From NCBI RefSeq assembly GCF_012295525.1, contig NZ_CP051167.1:2108001-2172000 (forward strand): a DNA stretch of 64,000 bases. The letters run 5' to 3'. This document shows positions 26,307-36,069 of this stretch, one piece after another; within the stretch, counting starts at the first letter, position 1; every line of letters begins with the position of its first letter. A model generated the notes under the pieces. The model had not been told where the DNA came from and ran no database searches. It worked only from the letters and a program-made list of their open reading frames with translations. Both the position numbers and the translations under genes were made by a program. The DNA comes from Oxynema aestuarii AP17 (GTDB lineage: Bacteria > Cyanobacteriota > Cyanobacteriia > Cyanobacteriales > Laspinemataceae).

Positions 26307-26652
26307 CGGATTGGTGAGGTTGTAGAAGGGGGCGATCGCCGAAGGTTAACGAAATAAATAATAGTCTGGAAAAAATAGAGTAAGCTTTTAGATTTTTGTC
26401 CATCCAGCTAACAAGTACGAACGATCGATATTTTAAACAGTAAATCGACTGAATTTGACCAAAGATGCACGAGATCGAGAGAAAACGGTAGATTCAGAAC
26501 GCTGTAGGGGGGGGTGGGCGATCGCCTGACGCGACCTCCAGACTCAAAGGACGGGGCGATCGCCCCCGAACGTGGATGCGATTGCAGGTCGAGGGAAGCT
26601 TAGCCTATACTTGAGGATAATCTGTAAGTTTATTTGTAAACACAAAAATAAA
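26307..26652. other. Intergenic region between divergent genes
   Basis: About 350 bases from the mscS start to the RHH gene. AT-rich at 26380-26460. TATACTTGAGGATAAT near 26606-26621 could contain a -10 for the RHH gene. No ORF accepted. Confidence 0.4.
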
Positions 26653-26793
26653 ATGGCTAGAGACGAACTTTTACAAATTCGATTGACAGCCCAAGAAAAA
26701 GAACGATTGCAAGCAGAAGCAGACCGTCGGGGCGTTTCCATGTCTGAGGTCATTCGCGATTACATCAAACGACTGCCCAAACAAAAAGCCTAG
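26653..26793 (+). CDS. Small ribbon-helix-helix (CopG-type) protein
   Basis: 46 residues from ATG 26653: a beta strand ELLQIRLTAQEKERL, then helix-turn-helix pair ADRRGVSMSEVIRDYIKRLP, the RHH/CopG DNA-binding fold in minimal form. The longer frame from 26572 adds an N-terminus without coding character. No toxin gene is next to it: the downstream gene is a peptidase 130 nt away, so it is not an obvious antitoxin. It is probably a dimeric DNA-binding regulator; target unknown. Confidence 0.75.
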   Translation: MARDELLQIRLTAQEKERLQAEADRRGVSMSEVIRDYIKRLPKQKA

Positions 26794-26924
26794 GAATTTA
26801 TTCTTACCCTCCCCGCTTTTAAAAAAATCCTCAAACGGCTATTTTTCAATCGAGGAAAGCTTTTTTATGTCAGATTTTTTTAACCTCGAACACCCTTACT
26901 CGTAGTTTTTAGGAGACCGAAAGC

Positions 26925-28853
26925 ATGACCCAACGGCAAATCCAAGCCTATGGCAGTTGGAAATCCCCGATTTCCTCCGATCTTATTATTGCGGGAACCG
27001 TCGGCATCGGACAACTGGCCCTCGATGGCGAGACAGTCTATTGGTTGGAAATGCGACCGACCGAAGGCGGACGTTACGCGATCGCCCGGCGCCGTCCCGA
27101 CGGCAAAACCGAAGACGTCACCCCACCGGAATTCAACGTCCGCACTCGCGTTCACGAATATGGAGGCGGCGCCTATCTCGTCGCCGAAGAGACCGTCTAT
27201 TTTGTCAACTTCAGCGACCAACGGCTTTATCGCCAGAGTCCCGGAGGAGACCCGGAAGCGATAACCCCGGACGACGGTCGCCGCTATGCCGATTTTGACC
27301 ACGACCGACCCCGACAGCGCTTAATCGCAGTTCGGGAAGACCACAGCAGCGCCGGAGAACCCGTCAACACGATCGCCGCGATCTCCCTCGACGGTCGAAG
27401 TAGCACCCAAGTCCTCGTCGCCGGGGACGACTTCTATTCCTCTCCCCGGGTAAGTCCCGACGGTTCGCAACTGTGCTGGTTGAGTTGGAATCACCCGGAT
27501 ATGCCGTGGGATGCTACGGAGTTGTGGGTGGCATCCCTCGACGCCGACGGCAACCTCGGCGACAGCCAACGGGTGGCAGGGGGTCATGACGAGTCGATCT
27601 TTCAACCGCAATGGTCCGAGGACGGTCAGCTCTATTTCGTCGGCGATCGCTCGGGATGGTGGAATTTATATACCTGGGACGGGCAACAAGTGCGAGCAAT
27701 CTGCCCGCAAACCGCAGAATTCGGCTTACCCCACTGGGTATTCGGGATGTCCACTTACGGCTTAATTTCCCCGGAGGCGATCGCGTGCAGTTACAGCCGC
27801 GAAGGCTTATCGCACTTAGGCCGCTTGAATGTCAAAACTGGCGACTTGCAAGAAATTCAAACCCCTTACACCTCCATTGCGTCCCTACAAGTTCAAGGTA
27901 ACCGCGCCGTGTTTATTGGCGGATCCGCCAGCGAACCCACCGCAGTCGTCCAACTGGATTTAGACACCGGAACCTACAAAATTCTGCGCCAGTCCACCAC
28001 CTTAGACTTCGATCGCGCCTACCTGTCCACCCCGAAACCGATCGCCTTTCCGACCACCGAAAGCGCCACCGCTTACGGCATCTTCTACCCGCCGCAAAAT
28101 CCCGACTACGAAGCCCCCGAAGGGGAATTACCCCCCTTGTTGGTCAAAAGCCACGGCGGACCGACGGCTTCCGCAAGCAGCACTCTAAGTTTGGGGATTC
28201 AATATTGGACCTCGCGCGGTTTTGCGGTCCTCGATGTCAACTATCGCGGCAGTACGGGCTACGGACGGGATTATCGCTTGCAACTGCACGGCCATTGGGG
28301 CATTTACGACGTGGACGACTGCGCCAACGGGGCGAAATATTTGGCCGATCGCGGTCTCGTCGATGGCGATCGTCTGGCGATTTCCGGAGGCAGCGCGGGA
28401 GGGTATACCACATTGTGCGCCCTCACGTTTCGAGATACCTTCAAAGCGGGAGCCAGCCACTACGGCGTCAGCGATTTGGAAGCCCTAGCGAAAGATACGC
28501 ATAAATTCGAGTCTCGCTATCTGGATAAATTAATCGGTCCGTATCCCGATCGCCGGGACTTGTACGAGCAGCGATCGCCGATTCATCACTGCGATCGCCT
28601 CTCCTGTCCGGTCATCTTTTTCCAAGGACTCGAAGATAAAATCGTCCCGCCCAATCAAGCCGAAACCATGCTCGAAGTCCTGCGCGGTAAAGGCTTACCC
28701 GTCGCTTACGTCGCCTTTGAAGGGGAACAACACGGCTTCCGCCGGGGCGAAAATATCAAACGCGCCCTCGATGGCGAGTTTTATTTTTACGCCCGGGTGT
28801 TCGGGTTCGACCCGGCGGACGCGATCGAACCCGTGGCGATCGAAAATCTATAA
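26925..28853 (+). CDS. S9 family prolyl oligopeptidase-type serine peptidase
   Basis: 642 residues. An N-terminal beta-propeller of about 380 residues (DPP-like blades such as [16 protein letters not shown] and [12 protein letters not shown]) caps a C-terminal alpha/beta hydrolase. Catalytic Ser lies in [12 protein letters not shown] (about residue 490), Asp in [13 protein letters not shown] and His in [12 protein letters not shown]. The segment [14 protein letters not shown] is the conserved oxyanion loop of the dipeptidyl/acylaminoacyl peptidase group. No signal peptide, so probably cytoplasmic peptide turnover. Confidence 0.93.
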   Translation: MTQRQIQAYGSWKSPISSDLIIAGTVGIGQLALDGETVYWLEMRPTEGGRYAIARRRPDGKTEDVTPPEFNVRTRVHEYGGGAYLVAEETVYFVNFSDQRLYRQSPGGDPEAITPDDGRRYADFDHDRPRQRLIAVREDHSSAGEPVNTIAAISLDGRSSTQVLVAGDDFYSSPRVSPDGSQLCWLSWNHPDMPWDATELWVASLDADGNLGDSQRVAGGHDESIFQPQWSEDGQLYFVGDRSGWWNLYTWDGQQVRAICPQTAEFGLPHWVFGMSTYGLISPEAIACSYSREGLSHLGRLNVKTGDLQEIQTPYTSIASLQVQGNRAVFIGGSASEPTAVVQLDLDTGTYKILRQSTTLDFDRAYLSTPKPIAFPTTESATAYGIFYPPQNPDYEAPEGELPPLLVKSHGGPTASASSTLSLGIQYWTSRGFAVLDVNYRGSTGYGRDYRLQLHGHWGIYDVDDCANGAKYLADRGLVDGDRLAISGGSAGGYTTLCALTFRDTFKAGASHYGVSDLEALAKDTHKFESRYLDKLIGPYPDRRDLYEQRSPIHHCDRLSCPVIFFQGLEDKIVPPNQAETMLEVLRGKGLPVAYVAFEGEQHGFRRGENIKRALDGEFYFYARVFGFDPADAIEPVAIENL

Positions 28854-28920
28854 TTTGTGTTGCGATCGCCGATGTCGTGGGAGAGTTTGGTTAACCTGAA
28901 CAAGAGAGTATTCGATCCCG

Positions 28921-29112
28921 ATGATGAATAACAAACGACTTTATCGCAGCCAACGTAACCAACAAATTGCCGGAGTCTGTAGTGGAGTGGCGCAATATTT
29001 CGGCGTCGATCCCACCGTGGTCCGGTTGGCGTTTGTCCTGTTTGCGTTAATGGGCGGACCCGGACTGGTGTTATACCTGATTATGTGGGTCGTGGTTCCC
29101 CTCGAACCTTAA
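28921..29112 (+). CDS. PspC domain protein
   Basis: 63 residues, almost all PspC domain: NKRLYRSQRNQQIAGVCSG, VAQYFGVDPTVVRLAFVLFA, then a hydrophobic helix GGPGLVLYLIMWVVVPLEP. In E. coli PspC is a phage-shock sensor at the inner membrane; free-standing PspC proteins are widespread and their role is usually unknown. Starts 67 nt after the peptidase stop and may be cotranscribed. Confidence 0.92.
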   Translation: MMNNKRLYRSQRNQQIAGVCSGVAQYFGVDPTVVRLAFVLFALMGGPGLVLYLIMWVVVPLEP

Positions 29113-29125
29113 ATCTAAAGGGGAT

Positions 29126-29322
29126 ACAGCATTTTCCTCTGCTAGGCAAGATATTTAGATCCCCCTAAATCCCCCTTAACAAGGGGGACTTTCCTCGTTC
29201 CCCCCGAAATCCCCCCAACCATCCCCCCAACCCCCCTTTGAAAGGGGGGCGAAGGGGGGATAGGGGGCGAAGGGGGGATAGGGGGATTCGGCACTGTACC
29301 TCATCAGACGCCCGAGTGCTGT
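29126..29322 (-). repeat. MITE-like dispersed element, copy B (inverted, expanded)
   Basis: Read on the minus strand it matches copy A (8256-8398) at both ends: ACAGCACTCGGGCGTCTGAT and GAGGTACAGTGCCGA at one end, AGGGGGATTTAGGGGGATCT and AGCAGAGGAAAATGCTGT at the other. It is about 54 nt longer because the middle has extra G-tracts, including a direct duplication of GCGAAGGGGGGATAGGGGG. Confidence 0.7.
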
Positions 29323-29457
29323 AACTTCCCCTCGACTTATCCCCTGGTGAAACGCGATCGCATCCATGGTTGCAGGGGCGATCGACCCGAAAAAAATAGG
29401 TGAAATTGACCGGATGCATCCCATTCCCTCAACTTGTAAAAATCAGGATAATTATTG

Positions 29458-30468
29458 ATGAAATTGATGAAATCAAAACTTTGGCGCGGTTGCAGCCTCG
29501 TCCTCTTGGCGGGATCGATCGCCGCTTCGATCGATCGTCCCCAAACCGCCTCGGCGGATGTCCGGATCGCCCCATTACAAACCGCCCAATTAGAAACTGG
29601 AGAAAGTGGCGATCGCCCCACCGATACCAACCGCTTTCAACTGCTCGATCGCGGGATCGAACCCCGACAAGAATTGAGTTTTTCTCCTGCCGAAAACTCT
29701 AAAGAAATCTTGTCTGTCGTCACTAACATGGATATGAATATGTCGATCGCCGGACGCATGATTCCGGCGATGGATATGCCCGGAATGATGATGAAAATGG
29801 AAACAGTGGTCGATCGCGTCGAAGACAATGGCGACATTCATCTGAGTTTCGTTTATACCGAATCCGACGTCATGGACGCAGCGAATTCCCCGCCGATGAT
29901 GGTGGAGGCGATCCGTTCCGAACTACAGAAGATCGTGGGAATGACCGGAACCATGCTCGTTAACAAACATGGGGCGACGAAGCTAGCTAACTTCGATCTT
30001 CCTGGCAATATCGACCCCAATACTCAACAACTGTTCGATCGCACCATGAGTTCGATCGAAGAAATTTCTACGCCGTTACCTTCGGAGGCGATCGGTGTGG
30101 GAGCACGCTGGCAAATTGTCAATTCTCCGGCGGTCAATGGCATGAAGTTGGAGCAAATTGCGACTTATGAAATTGTCGAATTACAAGACAATCAGATTAC
30201 CTTAGATATCGCAGTCACTCAAAACGCCGATCCCCAAACTCCACAGTTACCGGGAATGCCGCCCGACGCGAAAATTGACCTCAAATCTTATACCGGAAAC
30301 GGACGGGGAAGAGTGATTTTACAATTAGATAAAATGATGCCCGTGCGCGGTTCGATCGCGATCGATTCCAACACCCAAATGGAGATCGGATCGAAGAGTT
30401 CTAATTCAGTGGAAGCGATGCCCGTAGAAATGGACATGACGATGCAAATGGATATGGAATCGCTTTAG
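29458..30468 (+). CDS. Exported Met-rich protein, DUF6263-like
   Basis: 336 residues from ATG 29458. Signal peptide LWRGCSLVLLAGSIAASI then a mature domain with repeated beta strands, for example EILSVVTNMDMNMSI, MKMETVVDRVEDNGDIHLSF and TLDIAVTQNADPQ. It resembles the DUF6263 type of Gram-negative exported proteins, but I am not certain. Methionines are unusually common: MIPAMDMPGMMMKMETV and the C-terminal VEMDMTMQMDMESL. Clusters of Met can bind copper or silver; that is speculation. Ends with a strong bidirectional terminator shared with the convergent chelatase gene. Confidence 0.65.
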   Translation: MKLMKSKLWRGCSLVLLAGSIAASIDRPQTASADVRIAPLQTAQLETGESGDRPTDTNRFQLLDRGIEPRQELSFSPAENSKEILSVVTNMDMNMSIAGRMIPAMDMPGMMMKMETVVDRVEDNGDIHLSFVYTESDVMDAANSPPMMVEAIRSELQKIVGMTGTMLVNKHGATKLANFDLPGNIDPNTQQLFDRTMSSIEEISTPLPSEAIGVGARWQIVNSPAVNGMKLEQIATYEIVELQDNQITLDIAVTQNADPQTPQLPGMPPDAKIDLKSYTGNGRGRVILQLDKMMPVRGSIAIDSNTQMEIGSKSSNSVEAMPVEMDMTMQMDMESL

Positions 30469-30522
30469 AAGCTTGGACAGTTGCGGACGTCGGACACGAA
30501 GCGATCGGTTCGTTCGCCAAAA

Positions 30523-30553
30523 AAAGAAGGGTAGGCAATGCCTACCCTTCTTT
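30523..30553. terminator. Bidirectional terminator
   Basis: AAAGAAGGGTAGGC pairs perfectly with GCCTACCCTTCTTT around a 3-nt loop AAT: 14 bp stem with A and T runs on the outer ends, between two convergent genes. Confidence 0.93.
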
Positions 30554-30572
30554 CGATAAGAAACATTAGATA

Positions 30573-31724
30573 TTAATGGGCGTGCGAATGAGTATGGTTG
30601 TGAGTGTGTCCGCGAGCATGAGTCCGAGAGTGGCTCGCCGAAACGGCACTGACTTCGGTTTCCGCGAGGAGGGCTTCAATTTGCGGGTGAGCCCACTCGG
30701 CAGCCATTTGTAAGAATTGAGGATGTTCGTTGACGCAAGCCATCTGCACGTAGCGGACGCGATCGTGGCGCGCTTCGAGGGCGTGAATGATGTGATGGAC
30801 GTCGAGCAAAGTTTCGTGATTTTCCGTAGCAAAGCCAATCGGCATAAACACGATCGCCTTCGCCCCGAGTTGAATCAAATTTTCGGCGGCTAAGTGAGCG
30901 TTGGGTTGGGTCCACTCGATTAAGGGGGTTTGGTGATTGAGCCAGCCGACGGAAATGAGGGGATAGCGGTAGATGAGTTGTTCGCGGACCGACTCGTAGA
31001 GGGCCTCACTTTCGCGGATTCCGGAGGTAAACCCTTTCGCTTTGTGAGGACAGCCGTGATTCATCAGGACGATGCCGATTTCCGAGGGGAGGTAGTCGCC
31101 ACGGAGTTCGGCGGCGATCGTTTCTTCGACCAGTTGAGCCATCAAGGCGATGTAGTCCGGTTCGTTGTAGAACGAGGGGATATAGCGCATCGACTGAATG
31201 GGAGATTGGCCGGAATCTTGGTCGGCGAGGCGATCGAGGGCTTTGTTGACCTGTTCGACGGCGATCCCGCTCGTGAAAATCGAATCGACGACGAGGAGGG
31301 GATAGATGAGGAGTTTTTGAAACCCTTGCTGTTGAATTTCGGCGAGGACTTGTTCGGGGAGGAAGGGGGCGCAGAAGTTAAAGGCTTTAAAGACTTCAAC
31401 ACGATCGCCCCACCGTTGTTGGAGCGCCTTTTCAATGCCTTCGCGTTGTTTCTCGAAAATGGCATTGTGGGGAGAAATAAAATTATCGTGTTGGTGGTTC
31501 CATTCGTGAAAATCGAACAGGGCCAGCAGTTTCGCCAACGGCGGATAAATCCAGGTCGGAACCGGGGCGAATTTGGCGGTGAGCAAGTTGAGCGCCTGCT
31601 CGTTATAGTTGGCAAAATCTTCGTAACTTTCGACCTCACCATATCCCATCAGCAAGACGGCGACGCGATCGCCGACCTGCGGGCTACGGCTATTGTTCTC
31701 GACGGTTTCGGGAGTAGCAACCAC
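30573..31724 (-). CDS. Ferrochelatase/CbiX-type metal chelatase-like protein with a His-rich tail
   Basis: 383 residues. Ferrochelatase-type segments: VAVLLMGYGEVESYEDFANY, KLLIYPLLVVDS, the catalytic-type His in LMNHGCPHKAKG (about residue 225), and IVFMPIGFATENHETLLDVHH with the acidic partner in ENHETL. It is not the canonical cyanobacterial HemH: the N-terminus MGYGEV replaces LLNLGGP and there is no C-terminal chlorophyll-binding helix. Instead the last 18 residues read HSRTHARGHTHNHTHSHAH, nine His. A His-rich C-terminus is known from the cobaltochelatase CbiX of Bacillus megaterium. It may insert cobalt or nickel rather than iron; this is inference. Neighbours give no pathway context. 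Confidence 0.7.
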   Translation of the reverse strand: MVATPETVENNSRSPQVGDRVAVLLMGYGEVESYEDFANYNEQALNLLTAKFAPVPTWIYPPLAKLLALFDFHEWNHQHDNFISPHNAIFEKQREGIEKALQQRWGDRVEVFKAFNFCAPFLPEQVLAEIQQQGFQKLLIYPLLVVDSIFTSGIAVEQVNKALDRLADQDSGQSPIQSMRYIPSFYNEPDYIALMAQLVEETIAAELRGDYLPSEIGIVLMNHGCPHKAKGFTSGIRESEALYESVREQLIYRYPLISVGWLNHQTPLIEWTQPNAHLAAENLIQLGAKAIVFMPIGFATENHETLLDVHHIIHALEARHDRVRYVQMACVNEHPQFLQMAAEWAHPQIEALLAETEVSAVSASHSRTHARGHTHNHTHSHAH

Positions 31725-31902
31725 TTTAGAATCCTCAACGGGGAACAGTATCGCAACGATCCCAAGACCGGGGACAGGTTAGCTCCCATGACCTTTCAAT
31801 AAATAAAATGGTAATGGCAGGGATAATCCTGGCGTGCGAACGATTCCCGGGCTGGCGATCGCTATCCCCTCTCGGGGGATGTGATTCTTAGGGTAGCATT
31901 CC

Positions 31903-33969
31903 CTACAGATCCGTCGAGCCGGAAGAGGCGATCGCCACGCGATCGCGTCCTTGAGCCTTCGCCTCGTAGAGCGCCGCATCTGCCGCCTCGATTAACCCCG
32001 ACGCCGATTTCCCGTTTTGGGGAAAACAGGCGACGCCAAACGACAGAGAAATCGTCCCGAGAGACTCGCGGTGATATTGAACGTGCAAGTGTTTCACCCC
32101 CTGACGCAACAACTCGGCGCGATCGACGATCGTATCGAGAGACGCATCGGGCACAATCAAGACAAATTCTTCCCCGCCATAGCGACAGGCGATATCCGAC
32201 TGACGGATATTACCTTGCAAAAACATCGCCAATTCTTTGAGTAACGTATCCCCCGCATCGTGGCCGAAGGTATCGTTAAACTGTTTGAAATGGTCGATAT
32301 CGAGCAAGATCACCCCCAATCCTTGTTGTTCGCGAGTGGCGCGGTAGAGTTCGCGTTCGAGGGATTCTTCTAAATAGCGGCGATTGAACAAACCCGTCAG
32401 GGGGTCGCGAATACTTTGATTTTTGAGCTTTTCCCGTAATTTTAAATTGGCCAAAGCCAAACCCAAACGTTCGGCAAAATTATCGGCGAGTTCTTGCTTG
32501 CTTTCGCTCAACCCGTTGCGTTGGCGAGAACTGAGATAGAGCAGTCCCAAGGTTTCTCCCTGAGCCATCATCGGAATGCACAAGCACATCGACGGAAACG
32601 GGTGACGCAAGTGAGCGCACGCCAAACCGCTATGTTTTTTTTCAAAAATATGGGGTCTTCCCGAACGGATCGCCCAACATTCATCCGGACCGAAGACCAG
32701 TTCGCTACCCGTCGGTTCGCCCCAAGAGCTGACCGCTTCGAGGACGTTACCGGAAGCGCTGAGAATGTAGAGGGATCCCGCTTGCTCGGGAAACAGTTTT
32801 TCGACCAGGCGGGGGATGGTCTCGTAAGCTTCTTCCAGGGTGACGCACGCTTGCAGTAAGTCGCCGATCCGGTTGAGTCGCGTCAGCTCGAAGTTGGCTT
32901 GAGAGAGGTCTTGGATTTGGTGTTGCAGGTGCGCAGAGCGTTTTTGTACTTCGGCGAGATAGGCGACGACGATCGCCGTGAGCGAGAGACCCGCGCCGAG
33001 AAAGATCCAGGCTAAAAGGGGCGCGTTGAAAGGGCTTTGGGTGGTTTTGGGGAGCAGTTGGACGATCGCCTCGTGTCCGGCGATGACGACCGGGTAGCGA
33101 CATCGCGCCGGAACCGAGCAGGCGTCCCGGCGGATCAGGTGGGCAATTTTTCCTTGAATTTCCGGCTCGGCGTAGGTTTGCTCCAGATCGCTGCGATAGA
33201 GGGTGAGCCATTGAATTTGGGGCGATCGCCTCGGTTCGGAGAACACCACGTCGATTTCGTCGAGGGGGATTCCTTTAAAGGCTTGTTTGAGGAGGCGACC
33301 GGAATCGAACAGGGCGATCGCCAAACCGAGCAGTTCGTCGTCCGCGTCGTAAATCGGTACGATCGCCGCAAAACTGCCGTAGGGGTTGCCCGGAGTCGGC
33401 TCGAAGCTGACCGCCGCTTGCTGACTTTGCACCGATCGTGCGATCGCGTCCTCGAAGGCGGCGATCGTCGTGAGGTCCAACCCCAAGGAAAATCCCCGTT
33501 GGGTACTCGGTTCGATCGCGCTGACCGGAAACGCGGGCGATCGCCCCTCACTGAGGGTGACCGCTCGACCCAAACGCTCCCCCATCGCCCGTTCGTAATC
33601 CGAGCGCCGTTCCCGGTCGATCCGGGGCGCCCACATCAGAGCCTCGACCCCCGAATGGCGGGCGATAAAATGACGGGCTAAGGTCTCGAAACCTTGGGGT
33701 TGAAACGACCCCTTCCCGAGGGCGAGCACGTCCCCAATCGACCAGATCCCCTGCAGATGGGCGTCGATTTGAGTTTCCACGGCGCGCGCCACATTCTGAG
33801 TTTTGGCTTCGAGATCGGCCATTTGCATCGATCGCTGCCAGCGCGCGATCGCTTCAAAGCCCACCCCCGACAGCACCAAACCGATACCGACGCTCAACAA
33901 CGTCGGCAAATAGCGAGACAGCCACTCCCACTGACAAAATCCCTTCAATTCTTGTTTGACACCCTTCAT
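31903..33969 (-). CDS. Membrane diguanylate cyclase with CHASE, GAF and GGDEF domains
   Basis: 688 residues. A membrane helix near residues 22-42, an extracytoplasmic CHASE sensor (VEALMWAPRIDRERRSDYE, GNPYGSFAAIVPIYD), a second helix AWIFLGAGLSLTAIVVAYL about 325-345, a GAF domain (about 385-520) and a GGDEF domain (SIRDPLTGLFNRRYLEES to the end). The active loop is RYGGEEF and the allosteric I-site RQSD stands five residues before it, both intact, so the enzyme should make c-di-GMP and be product-inhibited. A soluble paralog with PAS domains lies 190 nt upstream on the same strand. Confidence 0.93.
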   Translation of the reverse strand: MKGVKQELKGFCQWEWLSRYLPTLLSVGIGLVLSGVGFEAIARWQRSMQMADLEAKTQNVARAVETQIDAHLQGIWSIGDVLALGKGSFQPQGFETLARHFIARHSGVEALMWAPRIDRERRSDYERAMGERLGRAVTLSEGRSPAFPVSAIEPSTQRGFSLGLDLTTIAAFEDAIARSVQSQQAAVSFEPTPGNPYGSFAAIVPIYDADDELLGLAIALFDSGRLLKQAFKGIPLDEIDVVFSEPRRSPQIQWLTLYRSDLEQTYAEPEIQGKIAHLIRRDACSVPARCRYPVVIAGHEAIVQLLPKTTQSPFNAPLLAWIFLGAGLSLTAIVVAYLAEVQKRSAHLQHQIQDLSQANFELTRLNRIGDLLQACVTLEEAYETIPRLVEKLFPEQAGSLYILSASGNVLEAVSSWGEPTGSELVFGPDECWAIRSGRPHIFEKKHSGLACAHLRHPFPSMCLCIPMMAQGETLGLLYLSSRQRNGLSESKQELADNFAERLGLALANLKLREKLKNQSIRDPLTGLFNRRYLEESLERELYRATREQQGLGVILLDIDHFKQFNDTFGHDAGDTLLKELAMFLQGNIRQSDIACRYGGEEFVLIVPDASLDTIVDRAELLRQGVKHLHVQYHRESLGTISLSFGVACFPQNGKSASGLIEAADAALYEAKAQGRDRVAIASSGSTDL

Positions 33970-34158
33970 GCGAACGTTGTTTTCGAGTGAAAAAACGGGA
34001 AAAAATATCGTCGATGTCGATGGTTATCCCGCCATGATTGCGCTACACCCTCGGCGCGATCGCCAACAGCGATCGCCACCCCAATCCATGCAAGTTATAA
34101 CCACTTTCAACAGGGCTTAGCACGGAGGCAGACCCCGTATAACCCCTTGGCGATGCCC

Positions 34159-36069
34159 CTACTCCGCCACCACCGTGCGATCGCGCCCCTCCCGCTTCGC
34201 CCGGTACAGGGCCGTATCCGCCGCCCGCAGTAAGGCGTCCCCGCTTTGTCCGTGTTCGGGAAAATTGGCCACCCCCACCGAAATCGTAAGCGGACCGAGC
34301 AACTGCTGTTGGTAACGAACTTGAACCAGGCGCACGCCTTCGCGCAAAAGATGGGCTTTTTCCTGAGTTTGCTCCAAAGAACTTTGTGGCAAAATTACCG
34401 TAAATTCTTCCCCCCCATAACGGCAAGCAATATCCGCTTCGCTATTATTTTCCTGTAGGAACGAGGCCAATTTTTTCAAAATTTCATCCCCCGCCTCGTG
34501 ACCGAAACTATCGTTAAACTGCTTGAAGCGATCGACATCGAGCATGATGACTCCCACACCGACATTTTGGTTTCTGGCTCGATGAATTTCGCGCCCGAGG
34601 CATTCTTGTAAGTAGCGGCGGTTGTACAATCCCGTGAGGGGATCGCGAATACTCTGCTGTTTGAGGGTTTCGCGCAACGTCAAATTCGCCAGGGACAGGG
34701 AAATTTGCTCGGTCACCGTCAAGGTTAATAACTGTTTCGACGCGGTGAATTCACCGCTTTTTTCCGAACATAAATAGAGCGTACCTAACCCCTTCCCTTG
34801 AGCCATTAATGGCGTACAACTGTATTCGAGTCCGTCATTGAGTACGTGTTTGCACGGCAATCCGCCGCGATTGTCACACACAAAATGTTCCCGTCCCCGA
34901 CGCAAGGCCCAACATTCTTGAGGCAAAAAAACCGTTTCCGTCGTCTCTACATCCCCCCATTGAGCCACCGCTTCCACTAACTTTTTCGAGTCGTCGAGAA
35001 TGAATAAAGCCCCACTCAAATTCGGAAACAGTAACTGAACCGATCGCGCGATCACCGCATAAGCTTCCTCCACCGTCAAACAGGCTTGCAGTAAATCGCT
35101 CATTTCTCGTAAAATCAGGGTTTCGCGATGGCGATTTTCCAACTCCGTCACCCAATCTTTTAACTTTTGATTGGCCGATTCTAACGCCCCTGCTGCTTGT
35201 TTGCGTTCGGTAATATCCCGGACGATCCGCAACAATCCTAGGGTTTTTCCCTCGCCATCTTTAACCACACTATCGATCGTTTCCCCGACAAAAATATCTC
35301 GATTTTTGCGTTGATATTCGACTTCATAAGGTTGCACCAGATCCGAGGCGATCGCCCCATCTCTCGCCTGTGAGTACTTTCCTTTTCCATAACAATTTTG
35401 TTCTGAATTGCTATAATCAGCCTGCAAAACACTTATAGGTTGGCCGAGCATTTCCTCAGAACTATAACCGAATAACTTGGAAAAAGCGGGATTGAGTAAA
35501 ATCATTTCTCCGCTTAAATTGGCAAAAACAACCGCATCGGGAATCGACTTAAAAATGGCTTCAAATTCCGCCGTTTTTTGATATAAAGCTTCTTGCGCCT
35601 GTTGTCGTTCTTTGATTTCCTCTAGGGCGCGATCGCGCATCTGGCGGTAATCTTGAATGCGTTCGGTCAAATCGGTCACATCTTGAATCGCCAAAATCGC
35701 ATAATAACTATCCCCCTCAAAACGTGGGATGGAAGTCACCGTAGTATGTTGAATTCTCAAGTCTCCATTCGGTAACTTCGCCGGAATAATATGTTTGTGA
35801 AGTTGCGAGGAAAAAATCGTCGGCGGTCCCCCTTGAAAAATTGGTTTGAGGCGGGTTTTATATTTCGGTTTTTCTAAATGAGGAAAAAAATCTACTATCG
35901 AGCGTCCGAGAATCGTATGTCTGGGAATTTTAGTCCATTCTTCCAAACGGGAATTCCAAAAGACGACGACTAAATCTTCCCGCAGAATACAACTGCCAAA
36001 AGGAATGCGATCGAGGATAAAAAAGGCTTGAGCAACTCTCTCAACTTCGTCCATTATTAATAAATTCAT
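34159..36069 (-). CDS. Diguanylate cyclase with two PAS domains, GAF and GGDEF
   Basis: 636 residues, no membrane helix. PAS-like domain 1 (about 17-125), PAS 2 with PAC (about 165-290: ADYSNSEQ, FVGETIDSVVKDGEGKTLG), GAF (about 315-470) and GGDEF (about 475-630). The loop is RYGGEEF, so cyclase activity is expected. At the I-site position the sequence is SEAD instead of RxxD, so product inhibition is probably lost. The start overlaps the CheC-like stop by 4 nt (ATGA), showing co-translation. Second from last of a receiver-CheC-cyclase-cyclase run. Confidence 0.92.
   Translation of the reverse strand: MNLLIMDEVERVAQAFFILDRIPFGSCILREDLVVVFWNSRLEEWTKIPRHTILGRSIVDFFPHLEKPKYKTRLKPIFQGGPPTIFSSQLHKHIIPAKLPNGDLRIQHTTVTSIPRFEGDSYYAILAIQDVTDLTERIQDYRQMRDRALEEIKERQQAQEALYQKTAEFEAIFKSIPDAVVFANLSGEMILLNPAFSKLFGYSSEEMLGQPISVLQADYSNSEQNCYGKGKYSQARDGAIASDLVQPYEVEYQRKNRDIFVGETIDSVVKDGEGKTLGLLRIVRDITERKQAAGALESANQKLKDWVTELENRHRETLILREMSDLLQACLTVEEAYAVIARSVQLLFPNLSGALFILDDSKKLVEAVAQWGDVETTETVFLPQECWALRRGREHFVCDNRGGLPCKHVLNDGLEYSCTPLMAQGKGLGTLYLCSEKSGEFTASKQLLTLTVTEQISLSLANLTLRETLKQQSIRDPLTGLYNRRYLQECLGREIHRARNQNVGVGVIMLDVDRFKQFNDSFGHEAGDEILKKLASFLQENNSEADIACRYGGEEFTVILPQSSLEQTQEKAHLLREGVRLVQVRYQQQLLGPLTISVGVANFPEHGQSGDALLRAADTALYRAKREGRDRTVVAE

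Noticed and set aside
26572-26652. Upstream extension of the RHH protein
   Set aside because: No conservation-like pattern; the compact RHH fold starts at the internal ATG.
26653-28853. RHH protein and S9 peptidase as a toxin-antitoxin pair
   Set aside because: The 642-aa peptidase is a typical housekeeping enzyme and there is a 130-nt gap with no coupling.
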